DNA from: Haliclona indistincta
Lineage: Eukaryota > Porifera > Demospongiae > Haplosclerida > Chalinidae
NCBI GenBank assembly: GCA_964017065.1
Contig: OZ024789.1
Span: 9,066,703 to 9,130,702, forward strand
Length of the DNA stretch: 64,000 bases
Direction of reading: 5' to 3'
Made by a program: the position numbers and the translations under genes. Positions 44,404 through 57,100 of this stretch are shown here, in pieces (position 1 is the first letter of the stretch; each line of letters opens with the position of its first letter). The notes below the pieces were generated by a model. The model was given only the letters and a program-made list of their open reading frames with translations. It was not told where the DNA came from and did not search any database.

Positions 44404-45222
44404 TTACAGCTTCGGTACTATTCGAGCAGCACGCATCTCTTGGTATAGAGGCCAGCTCTCTCTGATGCAAGCTGAGACCTCTTCAGGTAGGTCACTAGGT
44501 ATCACTGGTTCCTTCAAGTCCTGTTCTGAGCCTACACGGCGAATGAATCCACTCGTTGCAGCCACTGATGTATACCAGTGATCAGTCCACCACTCTGAGA
44601 CTACTGACCAATCGTGTATCATGCCAGGCTCCCAAGAGGTCATGCCGGGATTGTATCGGATGCCCACTGCATTGCAGTACGCCTCCATCATCTCGTCTGG
44701 AGCTGACAGAAGGTCATCAGCATCAATCACAAGAAGTGGTTTATCAGTCACTTGTTGCATGTGCTTGTAAAAATTATACAGACTTTTAAAACCGGCTTGC
44801 ATTGGTTCAAATGTCCATCCTGGCATTGTCTGTCCACATGTGTACAAAGAGCAGATTGCCTTGTCCGGTCTTCGAATTAGAAAGGTGTGTGTGAAAGATG
44901 ACAAGCCTTGCTTTAAAACTTGTTCTAATTTGTCTTCCACGAAAAATGCGTGTTCCTTGATGAACAGGGCCTCAAATTCAGGAAAATCTTTCATGATCAT
45001 TGCAGAGGTATTCTCATAGCTATTATTCTCTGGAATAGCTACCTGCGCATCAATAATTTTGCCAAACGACTGTGTCGGTCTGTCAGGTCCAAAGTAGTAG
45101 GCATAACCAAATGGCTCGTGAAACACCTTGCAATGGCTGAGAGTGCGCATTGAGCGCTCAAAAGCAGTAGAAAGTGTTCTTGGGGCAGCCCATAATATCA
45201 CTCGAGATTGCTGCTTTGCCAT
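44404..45222 (-). CDS. P-loop sulfotransferase-like protein, copy 1
   Basis: An intronless frame of 272 residues, about normal for soluble sulfotransferase-fold proteins. The N-terminal VILWAAPRTLSTAFERSMR is the 5'-phosphosulfate-binding (P-loop-like) motif of PAPS-using enzymes. FLIRRPDKAICSLY matches the 3'-phosphate-binding RxP...S region, and PLLVIDADDLLSAPDEMM follows. Proteins of this type are often mislabelled as branched-chain aminotransferase-like. The substrate is unknown. The start MAKQQSRVILW is chosen because it is shared by the intact copies. Three paralogues follow in the same orientation. Confidence 0.82.
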   Translation of the reverse strand: MAKQQSRVILWAAPRTLSTAFERSMRTLSHCKVFHEPFGYAYYFGPDRPTQSFGKIIDAQVAIPENNSYENTSAMIMKDFPEFEALFIKEHAFFVEDKLEQVLKQGLSSFTHTFLIRRPDKAICSLYTCGQTMPGWTFEPMQAGFKSLYNFYKHMQQVTDKPLLVIDADDLLSAPDEMMEAYCNAVGIRYNPGMTSWEPGMIHDWSVVSEWWTDHWYTSVAATSGFIRRVGSEQDLKEPVIPSDLPEEVSACIRESWPLYQEMRAARIVPKL

Positions 45223-46377
45223 TGCCGTTGTTCATAGATCGCACGCCGAGGTGTGAATTCGCCCCCTTTGTATAAATCATCATACGACTACATGTAGCAT
45301 GATCGGCACCATGTGCATGCCCCGTAATTGAGCCCACACTTCAAAGAAAAGCTAAGGGTGTGTGTACTGTTTGTCCACTTGTTTGTTCTCTTCACTCTCA
45401 CCAATAAAAAATATAATTCAGGCATTTCCTGGTAATTTTCATGTTTGCATACATGCATTCAACATGCATAGAATTCAATATTTTATGAGATTTTGCATTT
45501 TCTGTCTCAGATGAGAAGAGAGAAATTATACCTACATTTATCCCTCAAGAAGCACTCACCGGGCCACTGTACTCTTTGTCCAGCAAAATTTCATTCCTAA
45601 TGTCTGTACCAATAAGTTTTATATTAATTATTATATTATTTTAATAATAAGTTTAAATTGATAAGATTACAATATTAATAATAAAATCATGTGATTTGAA
45701 TTGCAGTTGAAATAAGGGCAGCTGGCGGCTCGCATAGTGCAGTGAGCAATGTCAATTCTTCTTGACAAACCAACGATACCAGGATGAATATTATATTAGT
45801 GACACGATGGTAGTATCCGTTATGAACTTTGTCTCTGATAAAGCTGTCTAAGTTCATCTGTACGATGACATATAGAGCCAGACATCATGGGAGATTTCAG
45901 TTGAGACAGCTGAGCCTGCGTGAACCTTGAGCTCTTGCAAGTGCCCACCTATATAGCTATGTAGTTATTTCTTATTTCAAGAACAATTCAAATACATGAT
46001 TTTATTATTATCATTGTAATCAGACTTATTAATTTAAACTTTAGTACAGACATTAGCAATGAAAATTTGCTGGACAAGGAGTACACATACCAGGTTCATG
46101 TTGCGTCACTCATGAACGATTATGAGTTTAACGCCATGTCCACAGAGTAAAACCAGTAGCCTCAAACTTGCCAACGATTCTCCCAGCAATATTCAATACA
46201 TGCATTGCTGTGGCTTTGTCATTCAACATACTCACTCATGCGATCTTTTAATATTAACAACAATGTCTAGCTATACAGCTTAGATTCATGTCAATTAAAC
46301 GGAATTCAGGTGCACCAGGTAGCAATTTGACCTGATTGGTCAACATTGCTTAGATGTGGCCTAAAAATAAGCTAGAG
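45223..46377. other. Gap with a foldback element; no gene
   Basis: Inverted arms at about 45561-45706 and 45986-46094 (for example TTTGTCCAGCAAAATTTCAT and its complement) enclose about 280 bp without coding capacity. The rest is promoter DNA of sulfotransferase copy 1 and AT-rich spacer. Confidence 0.6.
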
Positions 46378-46870
46378 AGTTCTGAGGCTGCAGCTAAGTA
46401 CTGTTTGTGAGGGAGTCCCAACAGTATACCTTTCTGAATGTACAGTACACATTTCCCACCAGTGAGGTTGTCTGCCTTCATGATTCTTTTATTCAAACTT
46501 CAGTTTTTAAAACCTTTGCAAATTACTTGTGTTGATTAAAAACATTAAGTAGATTTTTGTCTTCTAAAGGAGTACATTTATCACTTTTACTGTATGCATC
46601 CTCCATAAAGACAACAGTGACTACAGAGACTGAACACATTACTTTAGTCCAGCAGGTCATTGAGTGTGTACATGCTGTCAGTACCGGTATATCTATTATT
46701 TTGCTTCAGCATTACGTACTTTAGTGACCTCTTTTCTTTCTAACAGCACTTCAAGACTCTTATTGTCTCATGTGAATGTTATAATCAACTAAATCAAGTC
46801 AATTTTGTCATAATTCAAGCACGATTTTGTCACAAAATTTTTCTTGCCAGAATAATTTTTCCATTACAAT
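46378..46870 (+). pseudogene. Duplicated fragment of FoxN last intron, last exon and 3' flank
   Basis: The block matches 43375-44045 in order: GTTCTGAGGCTGCAGCTAAG, then CATAAAGACAACAGTGACTA, then the splice acceptor and exon start TTTCTAACAGCACTTCAAG (46738 onward), then TGTGAATGTTATAATCAA from the 3' flank. Most of the exon is deleted, leaving a non-coding relic. It shows that the duplicated unit spans the FoxN 3' end plus a sulfotransferase-like gene. Confidence 0.8.
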
Positions 46871-47048
46871 TAATTTTTATTGTCACTACTATCAGTTTGT
46901 CCATATATTGAATCCACAATGCTATTGAGCACATGACGATGACATCACTAGCCTAGCTAGCATTGGAGAGAGTGAATAAAGTTCTAGAGATAACAAAAAC
47001 ACTACTTCAAGTTCATAAAAATGCGTTGATGTACATCACTCATAATTA

Positions 47049-47867
47049 TTACAGCTTCAGTACTATTCGAGCAGCACGCATCTCTTGGTATAGAGGCCAG
47101 CTCTCTCTGATGCAAGCTGAGACCTCTTCAGGTAGGTCACTAGGTATCACTGGTTCCTTCAAGTCCTGTTCTGAGCCTACACGGCGAATGAATCCACTCG
47201 TTGCAGCCACTGTTGTATACCAGTGATCAGTCCACCACTCTGAGACCACTGACCAATCGTGTACCATGCCGGGCTCCCAGGAGGTCATGCCGGGATTGTA
47301 TCGGATGCCCACTGCATTGCAGTACGCCTCCATCATCTCGTCTGGAGCTGACAGAAGGTCATCAGCATCAATCACAAGAAGTGGTTTATCAGTCACTTGT
47401 TGCATGTGCTTGTACACATTATACAGACTTTTAAAACCGGCTTGCATAGGTTCAAATGTCCATCCTGGCATTGTCTGTCCACATGTGTACAAAGAGCAGA
47501 TTGACTTGTCCGGTCTTCGAATTAGAAAGGTGTGTATGAAAGATGACAAGCCTTGCTTTAAAACCTGTTCTAATTTGTCTTCCACGAAAAATGCGTGTTC
47601 CTTGATGAACAGGGCCTCAAATTCAGGGAAATCTTTCATGATCATCGTAGAGGTATTCTCATAGCTATTATTCTCTGGAATAGCTACCTGCGCATCAATA
47701 ATTTTGCCAAACGACTGTGTCGGTCTGTCAGGTCCAAAGTAGTAGGCATAACCAAATGGCTCGTGAAACACCTTGCAATGGCTGAGAGTGCGCATTGAGC
47801 GCTCAAAAGCAGTAGAAAGTGTTCTTGGGGCAGCCCATAATATCACTCGAGATTGCTGCTTTGCCAT
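47049..47867 (-). CDS. P-loop sulfotransferase-like protein, copy 2
   Basis: Nearly identical to copy 1 (only a handful of residues differ), with the same VILWAAPRTLSTAFERSMR and FLIRRPDKSICSLY motifs and intact end to end. An in-frame upstream Met exists (MRPMNRAAMAKQQ), but copy 1 lacks it in frame, so MAKQQ is the likely start. The high identity to copy 1, including silent sites, means a very recent duplication or gene conversion. Confidence 0.82.
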   Translation of the reverse strand: MAKQQSRVILWAAPRTLSTAFERSMRTLSHCKVFHEPFGYAYYFGPDRPTQSFGKIIDAQVAIPENNSYENTSTMIMKDFPEFEALFIKEHAFFVEDKLEQVLKQGLSSFIHTFLIRRPDKSICSLYTCGQTMPGWTFEPMQAGFKSLYNVYKHMQQVTDKPLLVIDADDLLSAPDEMMEAYCNAVGIRYNPGMTSWEPGMVHDWSVVSEWWTDHWYTTVAATSGFIRRVGSEQDLKEPVIPSDLPEEVSACIRESWPLYQEMRAARIVLKL

Positions 47868-47955
47868 TGCCGCTCGATTCATAGGTCGCACGCCGCGGTT
47901 TGAAGGAATGTTGTCGCCTAGTACTGACCAAGAACCTTTCTATCGTCAGGGGTAA

Positions 47956-48701
47956 GAGGCAGCACTGTGTGCATGCATGGCATGCCTCATAATTGAACCC
48001 ATAATTTACAGTATGTACACATCAAAGACCGAGGGGGTCTTTGTTGCGGAGGGAAGCGGTGCAGAAAATATTTTAGCTAAGTAAATTTTTTATTCAAGAG
48101 GGCGTGTCAATCGATTCAAACAATGAAGTGTTGAACTTGAATTTTTCAATTACACAGTGGTAGCGTACTGTTGGCTTCTGTTATTTTTGCCAGGTTGTAT
48201 CATTGTACCGTTTATAGAAGTGTCATCTGCTGATGGAATATAGCGCTGTAGACTGTAGTTGCATGCTGTGTGCTGTCAAAGCATGTCCAGTGTGCAGCAT
48301 GCATGCAATTCCACCGAGGAATCTGCACCATTGGTGCTTCATAATAGAGGTGTCTGCTATTGGGAGTGTCCGTTAATTTCTTCAGCATTATGCGCTCCTG
48401 TTTCTAGTAAGATTTAGGTAAAAACTCATTAAGAGAGGTTCCACTGTAAAAAAATTAAATCATGCAGGGCTTGAACTACAATGCTCTGTCCGACATGTCA
48501 CTACTATCAGTTTGTTCGTAATAATTATATTGAATCCGCAAAGCTATTGAGCGCGTGACGATGACATCACTAAACCCTCAAGCCTAGAGGGAGTGGTCTG
48601 GGGACGAGACTAGCTAACTACATTGTGGTAGCGTTTCCTGAAATTTCATGATAAAATTAAATTCTAGAGATAACATATCATAATGTGTGCTTTGATGCAC
48701 A
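47956..48701. other. Spacer between sulfotransferase copies; MITE remnant
   Basis: It contains a partial TACAGTGGAACC-type element near 48340-48452, and otherwise AT-rich DNA with duplicated pieces of the copy 2 spacer (CGTGACGATGACATCACTA at both 46932 and 48554). No gene. Confidence 0.5.
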
Positions 48702-51027
48702 TCATAGCTTCAGTACTATTCGAGCAGCACGCATCTCTTGGTATAGAGGCCAGCTCTCTCTGATGCAAGCTGAGACCTCTTCAGGTAGGTCACTAGGTAT
48801 CACTGGTTCCTTCAAGTCCTGTTCTGAGCCTACACGGCGAATGAATCCACTCGTTGCAGCCACTGTAGTATACCAGTGATCAGTCCACCACTCCGAGACC
48901 ACTGACCAATCGTGTACCATGCCGGGCTCCCAGGAGGTCATGCCGGGATTGTATCGGATACCCACTGCATTGCAGTACGCCTCCATCATCTCGTCTGGAG
49001 CTGACAGAAGATCATCTGCATCAATCACTAGAAGTGGTTTATCAGTCACTTGTTGCATGTGCTTGTAAAGATTATACAGACTTTTAAAACCGGCTTCGAT
49101 TGGTTCAAATGTCCATACTGGCATTTTCTTTCCACAAGTGTACAAAGAGCAGATTGACTTGTCCGGCCTTCGAATTAGAAAGGTGTGCGTGAAAGATGAC
49201 AAGCCTTGCTTTAGAAGCTGTTCGAGTTTGTCTTCCACTTGGTATGCTATTTCCTTGATGAACAGTGCCTCAAATTCAGGGAAATCTTTCATGATCATCG
49301 CAGAGGTATTCTCATAGCTATTATTCTCCGGAATGGCTAACTGCGTATCAATATTGCCAAACGTCTGTGTTTGTCTATCAGGTCCAAAGTAGTAGGCATA
49401 ACCAAATGGCTCGTGAAGTACCTTGCAATGGCTGAGAGTGCGCAGGCAAAACGCAAAGGGTCCCAATTCTGCTCATACGCCGAGATACTTTTGCACTCTA
49501 ATAAACGCGCACCAAAACGGCAGCTAGGAAGCGTCAGTCTTCAAACGGCTAGGTCTTCGCTCGTATGATAATACTTGGCCTAAAACTATTTCTTACTCAT
49601 AGGTCATGCACTCCTACGTGTTATCATGTTCATCCGAGAGCAGTAGACGCAGTAATGTTAAAAATATAGTGCAAAACATCTTGAAAGTACTAGTTTGCAA
49701 AACGGTGGCACGTTTTCGTTTTTACAACGATAGGGCAAATTTAAGAACATCTACCACTAGGTCAGACATCCAGGAGCGTATTCTGAAGGTTTCACCCTTG
49801 TCCTACATAAACTACTCTCTTGAGAGGTATTTTTGTTGACCACATAATGACCATGTTAATATACAATAATTTCATTCAGATAAAATATAGCTGTGTCTGA
49901 AGTAGTTGTTTTGCCTGGGTAAATTGGAGTCCCACCATCCAGGAAGACCTTGTGGGCCATGTTTCTTGTGTAGTAAGATGCAGGGAAGATACTGTCACTT
50001 GAATACATTAGAAGAACAACATCAGGAGTTTTTTTCAGTGCTATACTCAACCATCCTAGGTGATAGCTGCATGTGCCGTGCGCATAGAATGGAGCCAGTG
50101 TTGCATATGAATGATGCTCACTATAATTTTTATTCCAAAGTGGAAAAGAAATCATTAATAGTGACGGCCCAGACCAACAGCTTGTCAGCCGTACACAAGG
50201 CACAGCCCTGATGCCATAACAGTCACCGAGTACCTAACTGAGCACACAGAATTTAGTGCTACAGTGATGACAGATGATGTATTGTGCAATGCATGCTATG
50301 ATAGGCATCAAATTATTAAACTTTAATAGCATTAGCCATAGTGAATCTGAAGAAGCTTGGAGTACATGATGACAATCTGGAACACAAAAGCAAAGGATGA
50401 GGTCACTACACACCTTACCAAATCAGTTTTGAGTACTGTACTTTTTGTTGCAAAGATCTTGCAGCAATATAGAGCTGGAATGCATAAAAGGACCAATTGT
50501 ACACAACAATTGTACACATAAAACAGTGGCACACTTTTGTTTTTACACACCTATACCGCAATGAAGTACACCAAATTGTAGCTAAATGCCTGTTCTATAA
50601 CACTACTAGGTTATATAGAGTGTCTGGTTTACCTCTGTGAAGTGAAGCGCCCTCAAAGCGCAAACCGACAATAGCCAATAGTAGACAGGACTCAGTTGAG
50701 ATCGCTGTATTTCATATCTACAACACGCTGTCATTATCGAGACTCCGCTAAACAATAACTATAACAGTTAGTAAGCAATAGAACGCCAATTTAGCCAACA
50801 GTTCAGGAGACAACAGCTGTAATGGCCAAGTTTCCTAACACGACTAGCATTCCTTCATCTTCTCCAAGGCCGCGGGGCAACGCCTACTTCCGTTGCAAAA
50901 CAAACTAGTAAATTTGGACCCTTTGCGTTTCGCCTGTGCGCATCGAGCGCTCAAAAGCAGTAGAAAGTGTTCTTGGGGCAGCCCATAATATCACTCGAGA
51001 TTGCTGCTTCGACGGTTGCTTTGTCAT
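48702..51027 (-). pseudogene. Sulfotransferase-like copy 3, split by a transposon
   Basis: The C-terminal and central part is at 48702-49443. The N-terminal part (start ATG at 51027, P-loop APRTLSTAFERSMR) is at 50936-51027. Between them sits a 1,492-bp inverted-repeat element. Both halves are in the same frame up to the breakpoint, in the codons following SMR, and no other stop or frameshift is evident, so the disruption looks recent. The N-terminus carries a 5-codon variation after Met compared with other copies. Splicing of the insert is not excluded but no fitting splice pair was seen. The gene is most likely inactive. Confidence 0.8.
49444..50935. mobile_element. 1.5-kb DNA transposon in sulfotransferase copy 3
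   Basis: The left end AGGCAAAACGCAAAGGGTCC is the near-perfect complement of the right end GGACCCTTTGCGTTTCGCCT. GTGCGC flanks both sides (49438-49443 and 50936-50941); extended by one base each way the flanks agree at 7 of 8 positions, so a 6- to 8-bp duplication is possible. The intact paralogues have the uninterrupted site. It contains short open frames (for example 49856-50203, -) without a recognisable transposase, so it is probably a non-autonomous or decayed element. Confidence 0.85.
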
Positions 51028-51248
51028 TGCCGCTGTTCATAGGTCGCACGCCGAGGGTGTGAAGGAATGTTGTCGCCAAGTACTGACCAAGAACCGGGCA
51101 AGAGGCAGCATGAACGCGATATTGTACGGTACGGTGGGCAGGGTTCACGGAATACGCAGGAAGCGCGGTGCCTTTGATTCCGCCCACGCATTATACTTAA
51201 ACTTCATTAAAAAAAGTAAAATGCGTTGATGTACATCACTCATAAATA

Positions 51249-52064
51249 TTACAGTTTCAGTACTATTCGAGCAGCACGCATCTCTTGGTATAGAGGCCAG
51301 CTCTCTCTGATGCAAGCTGAGACCTCTTCAGGTAGGTCACTAGGTATCACTGGTTCCTTCAAGTCCTGTTCTGAGCCTACACGGCGAATGAATCCACTTG
51401 TTGCAGCCACTGTTGTATACCAGTGATCAGTCCACCACTCCGAGACCACTGACCAATCGTGTACCATGCCGGGCTCCCAGGAGGTCATGCCGGGATTGTA
51501 TCGGATGCCCACTGCATTGCAGTATGCCTCCATCATCTCGTCTGGAGCTGACAGAAGGTCATCAGCATCAATCACAAGAAGTGGTTTATCAGTCACTTGT
51601 TGCATGCGCTTGTAAAGATTATACAGACTTTTAAAACCGGCTTCGATTGGTTCAAATGTCCATACTGGCATTTTTTGTCCACAAGTGTACAAAGAGCAGA
51701 TTGACTTGTCCGGCCTTCGAATTAGAAAGGTGTGTGTGAAAGATGACAAGCCTTGCTTTAAAACCTGTTCGAATTTGTCTTCCACCAAAAATGCTTGTTC
51801 CTTGATAAACAGGGCCTCAAATTCAGAGAAATCTTTCATGATCATCGCTGAGGTATTCTCATAGGTACTATTCTCCGGAATGGTAGACTGCGTATCAATA
51901 TCGCCAAACGACTGTGTCTGTCTGTCAGGTCCAAAGTAGTAGGCATAACCAAATGGCTCGTGAAACACCTTGCAATGACTGAGAGTGCGCATAGAGCGTT
52001 CAAAAGCAGTAGAAATTGTTCTTGGGGCAGCCCATAATATCACTCGAGATTGCTGCTTCGCCAT
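51249..52064 (-). CDS. P-loop sulfotransferase-like protein, copy 4
   Basis: An intact frame of 271 residues with VILWAAPRTISTAFERSMR and FLIRRPDKSICSLY. It shares with copy 3 the variants GQKMPVWTFEPIEAGF (copy 3 GKKMPVWTFEPIEAGF) and the FGDIDTQ/FGNIDTQ deletion. So copies 3 and 4 form one pair and copies 1 and 2 another. The C-terminal third is almost identical in all four, suggesting conversion. It ends next to the 3' end of ARIH2, only about 130 bp away. Confidence 0.82.
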   Translation of the reverse strand: MAKQQSRVILWAAPRTISTAFERSMRTLSHCKVFHEPFGYAYYFGPDRQTQSFGDIDTQSTIPENSTYENTSAMIMKDFSEFEALFIKEQAFLVEDKFEQVLKQGLSSFTHTFLIRRPDKSICSLYTCGQKMPVWTFEPIEAGFKSLYNLYKRMQQVTDKPLLVIDADDLLSAPDEMMEAYCNAVGIRYNPGMTSWEPGMVHDWSVVSEWWTDHWYTTVAATSGFIRRVGSEQDLKEPVIPSDLPEEVSACIRESWPLYQEMRAARIVLKL

Positions 52065-52191
52065 TGCCGCTGTTCATAGGTCGCACGCCGAGATTTTGAT
52101 GTCATCTCACACAATTTCATTATAACAAATGCATGAATACTGTGATGATTGTGATTCTGCCAAAACTGATCTCCTACTGGACGCAAGGTGA

Positions 52192-52568
52192 CTAAGCTGC
52201 TAAAAAGTCTCGAAATAGAGTGACACGGCGAATTTCAGCAACATTCATCTGTCGTTTCAAGTCCTAAAAAAGAGAGAAAGAGACCCATAACAATACAGAG
52301 AAGGAGAGCGAACTGCTTACAGCAACATCAGTCTGTTGAGCTCTTTCTACTTTCCACGAGAGATTCTCAATCTCTAGCTCTAGTTGGGCTTGCTGGTACT
52401 CAAACTGTAAAAAAAATAATAATACAGTATAGGGAACAAACAGCACTGCAGGTTCCCTTACCAGTTGCTTCTTGTCACCTGTCATGTAGTACGCATATGG
52501 ATAGGTATACTTGAGAGTGTAACGACACTGAAAGGAAGCATACAACAGCATTTTATTTCTCCCCCCCC

Positions 52569-52610
<42 letters not shown>

Positions 52611-54042
52611 TCCCACCCACCCTCCCTCTCTCTCCCTCCTCCCTCATTTTCACACATTTCTCAGCAGGTCGGCAGCATCCAGCAGGTATTGCCAGTCGAT
52701 CCAAGTTCCTTCGCCGATAGCAACTTTCTCCTCGATATGATTCAGAATCATTCTCTTGGTTTGCTCCTCAAGCAACAAACTCATGTGATGGTTGTTCCAC
52801 TGCAAGAGAAGAACACAAAATCAATAGTCTATCACTCTAAAGAGTGCACTAATAATCTGATATGGATATCAGAAAATTGATACTGTACACGAAAATTTGC
52901 AGCTGACATCCAGTCTAGAATTTTTCCAAGGGCGGCAAAGCGTGCGTCGTGAGGGCAAGCAATATATAGTTGTTAGTAATTATGACTGGGTTTGTAAGAA
53001 GTTGGGAGTAAGAAAAGTTTAAGGCGCCTGAATGAAAATGAAACCCAAAAATAGCAAGTGTTCAGCTGTGTTTTTGAGAATAGCATTATACGCTCCTCGA
53101 TGGTATTATAGAAGACATGAAAAATGGCTGTTTCTCTCACTCTTTGGTAATAGAAGAGATATTTGTTGAGAGCCACACGAGCGTTAGCTGACTTAGCCGT
53201 TGAAGAAATCTTTGGATCAGCTTGGAACCGGCTGCACTCATAGTACTCCCTGTTGTGCTTGCTCCAATCTGCAACAAAAAAATTAAAAACGTCATTATAG
53301 TCAAAGACAGTCAAAATACCGTATAGCGGAAAATTTCCGCTGGGGGAGAAATTTTCGCGAATGCGTGAAATAGACTATTAATTTTCACGAATAATATTTT
53401 CACGAATCAGCACTATTGCCCTATCTTTGTCGACAAAAACAAGACATTCGTGGATAATATTTTCGCGAATAGCCTGTAATTCGCGAAAAATTTCCGCTAT
53501 ACAGTGAATGTGAGTTCAAAGTGGTTCTATGCTACTGTAAACAGCCTTTGAACAATTAGCAAACTCTGACGTAAGTTTTCGGCGTTGTAAGCTAGCGCTG
53601 AAATTAGGACTTTTGTCCCAAATCAATTAAAACAATAAGCTTGATACATGTAGTCAACACTCACCTTGTAGGCACATCCAGCAGAAATCTACAGACAGAG
53701 AGAGCCAGAGGAGTGGACACCATGACACACATGATAAGAAAGAAGTTTATCAAGTGACGCATGCATAGAATAAGGAGCAGCTTACCATGTTTACACCGTG
53801 AACATTGCTGTAAAGGAAACAGACAATTATTAATAATAATCATGAATATTAATTATGAGCACCTAGTTATGAATTATCATATTGACTTAAAATTCAAATT
53901 ATTTTATGAAGCAATAAAGTACTATAAAAGTAGTTAATATTCACGATAGCTAACCACAAACAAATGAATATTTTAGCGTACCATGTGATTGCAGCCTCCA
54001 CTTTTCTCAATAGCAGCTTGACATTTGGGGCACTGCATCGAG

Positions 54043-54103
<61 letters not shown>

Positions 54104-57100
54104 TGTTGACACTAATGGCACGGCACTCACATCTTTGGTGTTTCCAGCGATGTAATTTGCTGTTTCAGAATCGTCTTTGCATTTGACTAACCACAGTTTA
54201 ATAGTCTCGCAATCTAGTGAGTGAGTGAGTGAGTGAGTGAGTGAGTAGGTGAGTGGGTAAGTGAGTGAACGAGTGAGTGGGTGGGTGAGTGAGTGAGTAA
54301 GTCAGTGAGTTAGTGGGTGAGTGAGTGAATGAGTGAGTGAACGAGTGATTGAGTGAGTCAGTAAGTCAGTGAGTTAGTGGGTGAGTGTGAGTGAGTGAAC
54401 GAGTGATTGAGTGAGTCAGTGATTGAGTGAGTCAGTAAGTCAGTGAGTTAGTGAGTGAGTGTGAGTGAGTGAACGAGTGATTGAGTGAGTCAGTGAGTGA
54501 GTAGGTGGGTGGGTGAGTGAGTAAGTGAGTGAGTAAGTGAGAATGAGTGAGTGAGTGATGAGTCTAGTACCTGTTGGTGAATGATAGTTCTCTCCACACT
54601 TGAAGCTGCCCAAGACACAAGCACAAAGTTAAATTTTTTCAAATTTACATTGACTGACCAGCATTCTGATTTGCATTTACTGCACACAACTCTCTTGGAC
54701 TGACTCTCCTTCACCTGAAACACCATATCACAGTCTCTACCAGGACACCATCGGAATAGAAAATGTCTCTGAAGGAGGAGGGAGGAAGAGAGGGAGGGGA
54801 GGGAGGGAGGGAGATAGAGAGGGAGAGAGGGGGAGGGAGGAGAGAGAGGGAGAGAGGGGGAGAGAGAGATAGGGGGAAGGGAGGAAGGAGGAGGGGAGAG
54901 AGGGAGATAAAGAGAGGGGAGAGGAAGGGAGGGAGGGAGGAAAGAGAGAGAGAGAGGAAGGAAGGAGGAAGGGAGGGGAAGTAGAAGGAAGAGGGGAAAA
55001 GATGGAGAGAATAAACAACAAGGATATTCTGATTGGTTTTGCTTACTCCAACAGTTTCTGTCAGTAGAAGTCGCTCATATTTCGCAAGCGATGATGGAGA
55101 CACATTTAATAGTGATACTACCATATGCCGACCCAGCACTACCTCGCAGTTCATACATTCAATCGCTGTGAGAATAGAATTAAAACCACACATCACACTG
55201 TCCCCACCCACACTACTCACACGTCGCCACACCCATCTCCAGGTTAGTGAGCACATGTTGTAGCCAGCAAGGGGAGCAGCATCCATGACCACAGCTAGGT
55301 ATCAGTAGTTGCTCCTTTGGCTCATCAATGAGACACACCTGACAAGCATCAACAGGTCCCTACAGAAACATCAGGAGCATCATGACGTACTGTAAAAATG
55401 GCGTAGAAATTTTGTGCTGGTAACATTATTTTTGAGAATTTGCTTTCATTTCAATTTTTGACAAATTTCAGCATTCAAAAAAGTTACAGTTATAGCGAAT
55501 TTCTCAGTCTACAGTGTTTGACACAACACTACAGGTGAGAGAATAAGACCCTTCAAAATTTCTAAAAGTTAAAAAATTAGTGCTGAAAACTAACAACAGC
55601 TCAGCACTACTTGGTTCATAGCCAGTTCTTGCCTGTGCAGGCCTCATTGTGTATAATTATTGTCACACTAACACTCAGCTAAAATACACAATAGGTGGAA
55701 AATTAGTGACAGTTTTTACTATCAGGTGAATCAATATTACAAAAATCATTGAGTTTGCAAATGTGCAATAGCTAAAACAATAAAACATTCAAAAACTTGC
55801 ATACAAAAATTGCGGTAAACCACTGTATTCCCACATGTGGTATCTTACTTGACTGTATGATCTGGTCAATGAAGAGCAGCTGCTACTAGTGGTGGTAGTA
55901 GGAGGAGGAAGATGAGCTGATGAGTATAGATTGGTCTGGTCATGACGGTGTCTGTATCATAACAGTAGTATTAGTGACCTATGCTTTGATCTTAGCCAAC
56001 AGTATCTATACCACCATAATAACACTAATGTCGGTTTAAGACTAGTTCACAATGGGTCGCAATGATTCTATCCTCGTGTCAAAAACATGTGTTTCACCAC
56101 ACCATATACGCGTTGCGACATAAGTATTGTGAACGATTTGCCACGTTGCGAGGGTTACGTCGCTTAGCAACTCATTGTGAACTAGACTTTAGTATGTCTG
56201 GCACATACATTTCTATTAGGCAGGCAAGCAACGCAGATGTTGGCAAAGATGATGGGGCTAAGACTAACATTATCTAGAAAAATGGATAATTCTTGCATGT
56301 GTCAAATATAATTTTCCTAGGGTTAAATTTAACCCTGTGAAAATCGCGCGTTATCGGCAGTAGTTAGTGACACTCACTTTTCAATGGCTAGTTCTGTGTT
56401 CCAGTGCAGATGGTGCAGTATAGCATGAGCCACATAGTACGACACACTCAGTAACTCGCTCAACTGGTTTATCTGGGTCTCTAGTATCGGCCACACCTCC
56501 TCTGAAGGGACGCATGTGTGCTCATAGCACTCAGGGTCTAGTGACTGTGTGTCCTGTGGCTCTGACAGGTCCTCATGTGAGTAATAATCCATTACATCAT
56601 CATCTTCATCAGTATCATAGTCACCTGTGGGAGGGGTTAGTGGGTGTGGTCAAGCAAAGACACTTCTTTATACTATCGCTGTTGCGCTAATGCTATTTTA
56701 ATATTTTGTCTTAAAAGTTGCTTCCGTGTAAATTTCTCACTAGATGCATCATGTATTTGTAGTGAAAATACTGTAGTTAAGACCACAAACCAAGTCACAT
56801 GTGTAATGCTCTTTCATACTATCCTGATACATAGAGTCGCTTATAGTATGAGATATTATAAACTAACTCACTAGTGCTATCACTACTTCATGTTAGAGAA
56901 TACTGAGCACAGCAAAGATACCCATTCATTAGATCCAGACACTAGTGGTCTATTAAGCTATTAACCAATCGTCCTTAACGTCGAGTTTGTCAGTAACTAA
57001 GCTACACAACTCGCGGACTACTAGCCTCGAAGACTATCCAGTGACGATAATAGCATGATGGAGTTCGTGTACAAATGGCTATGAAAGTACATGTATTCAC

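Noticed and set aside
47867..47891. Upstream Met start of sulfotransferase copy 2
   Set aside because: The extension is not conserved in frame in copy 1, so the shared MAKQQ start is preferred.
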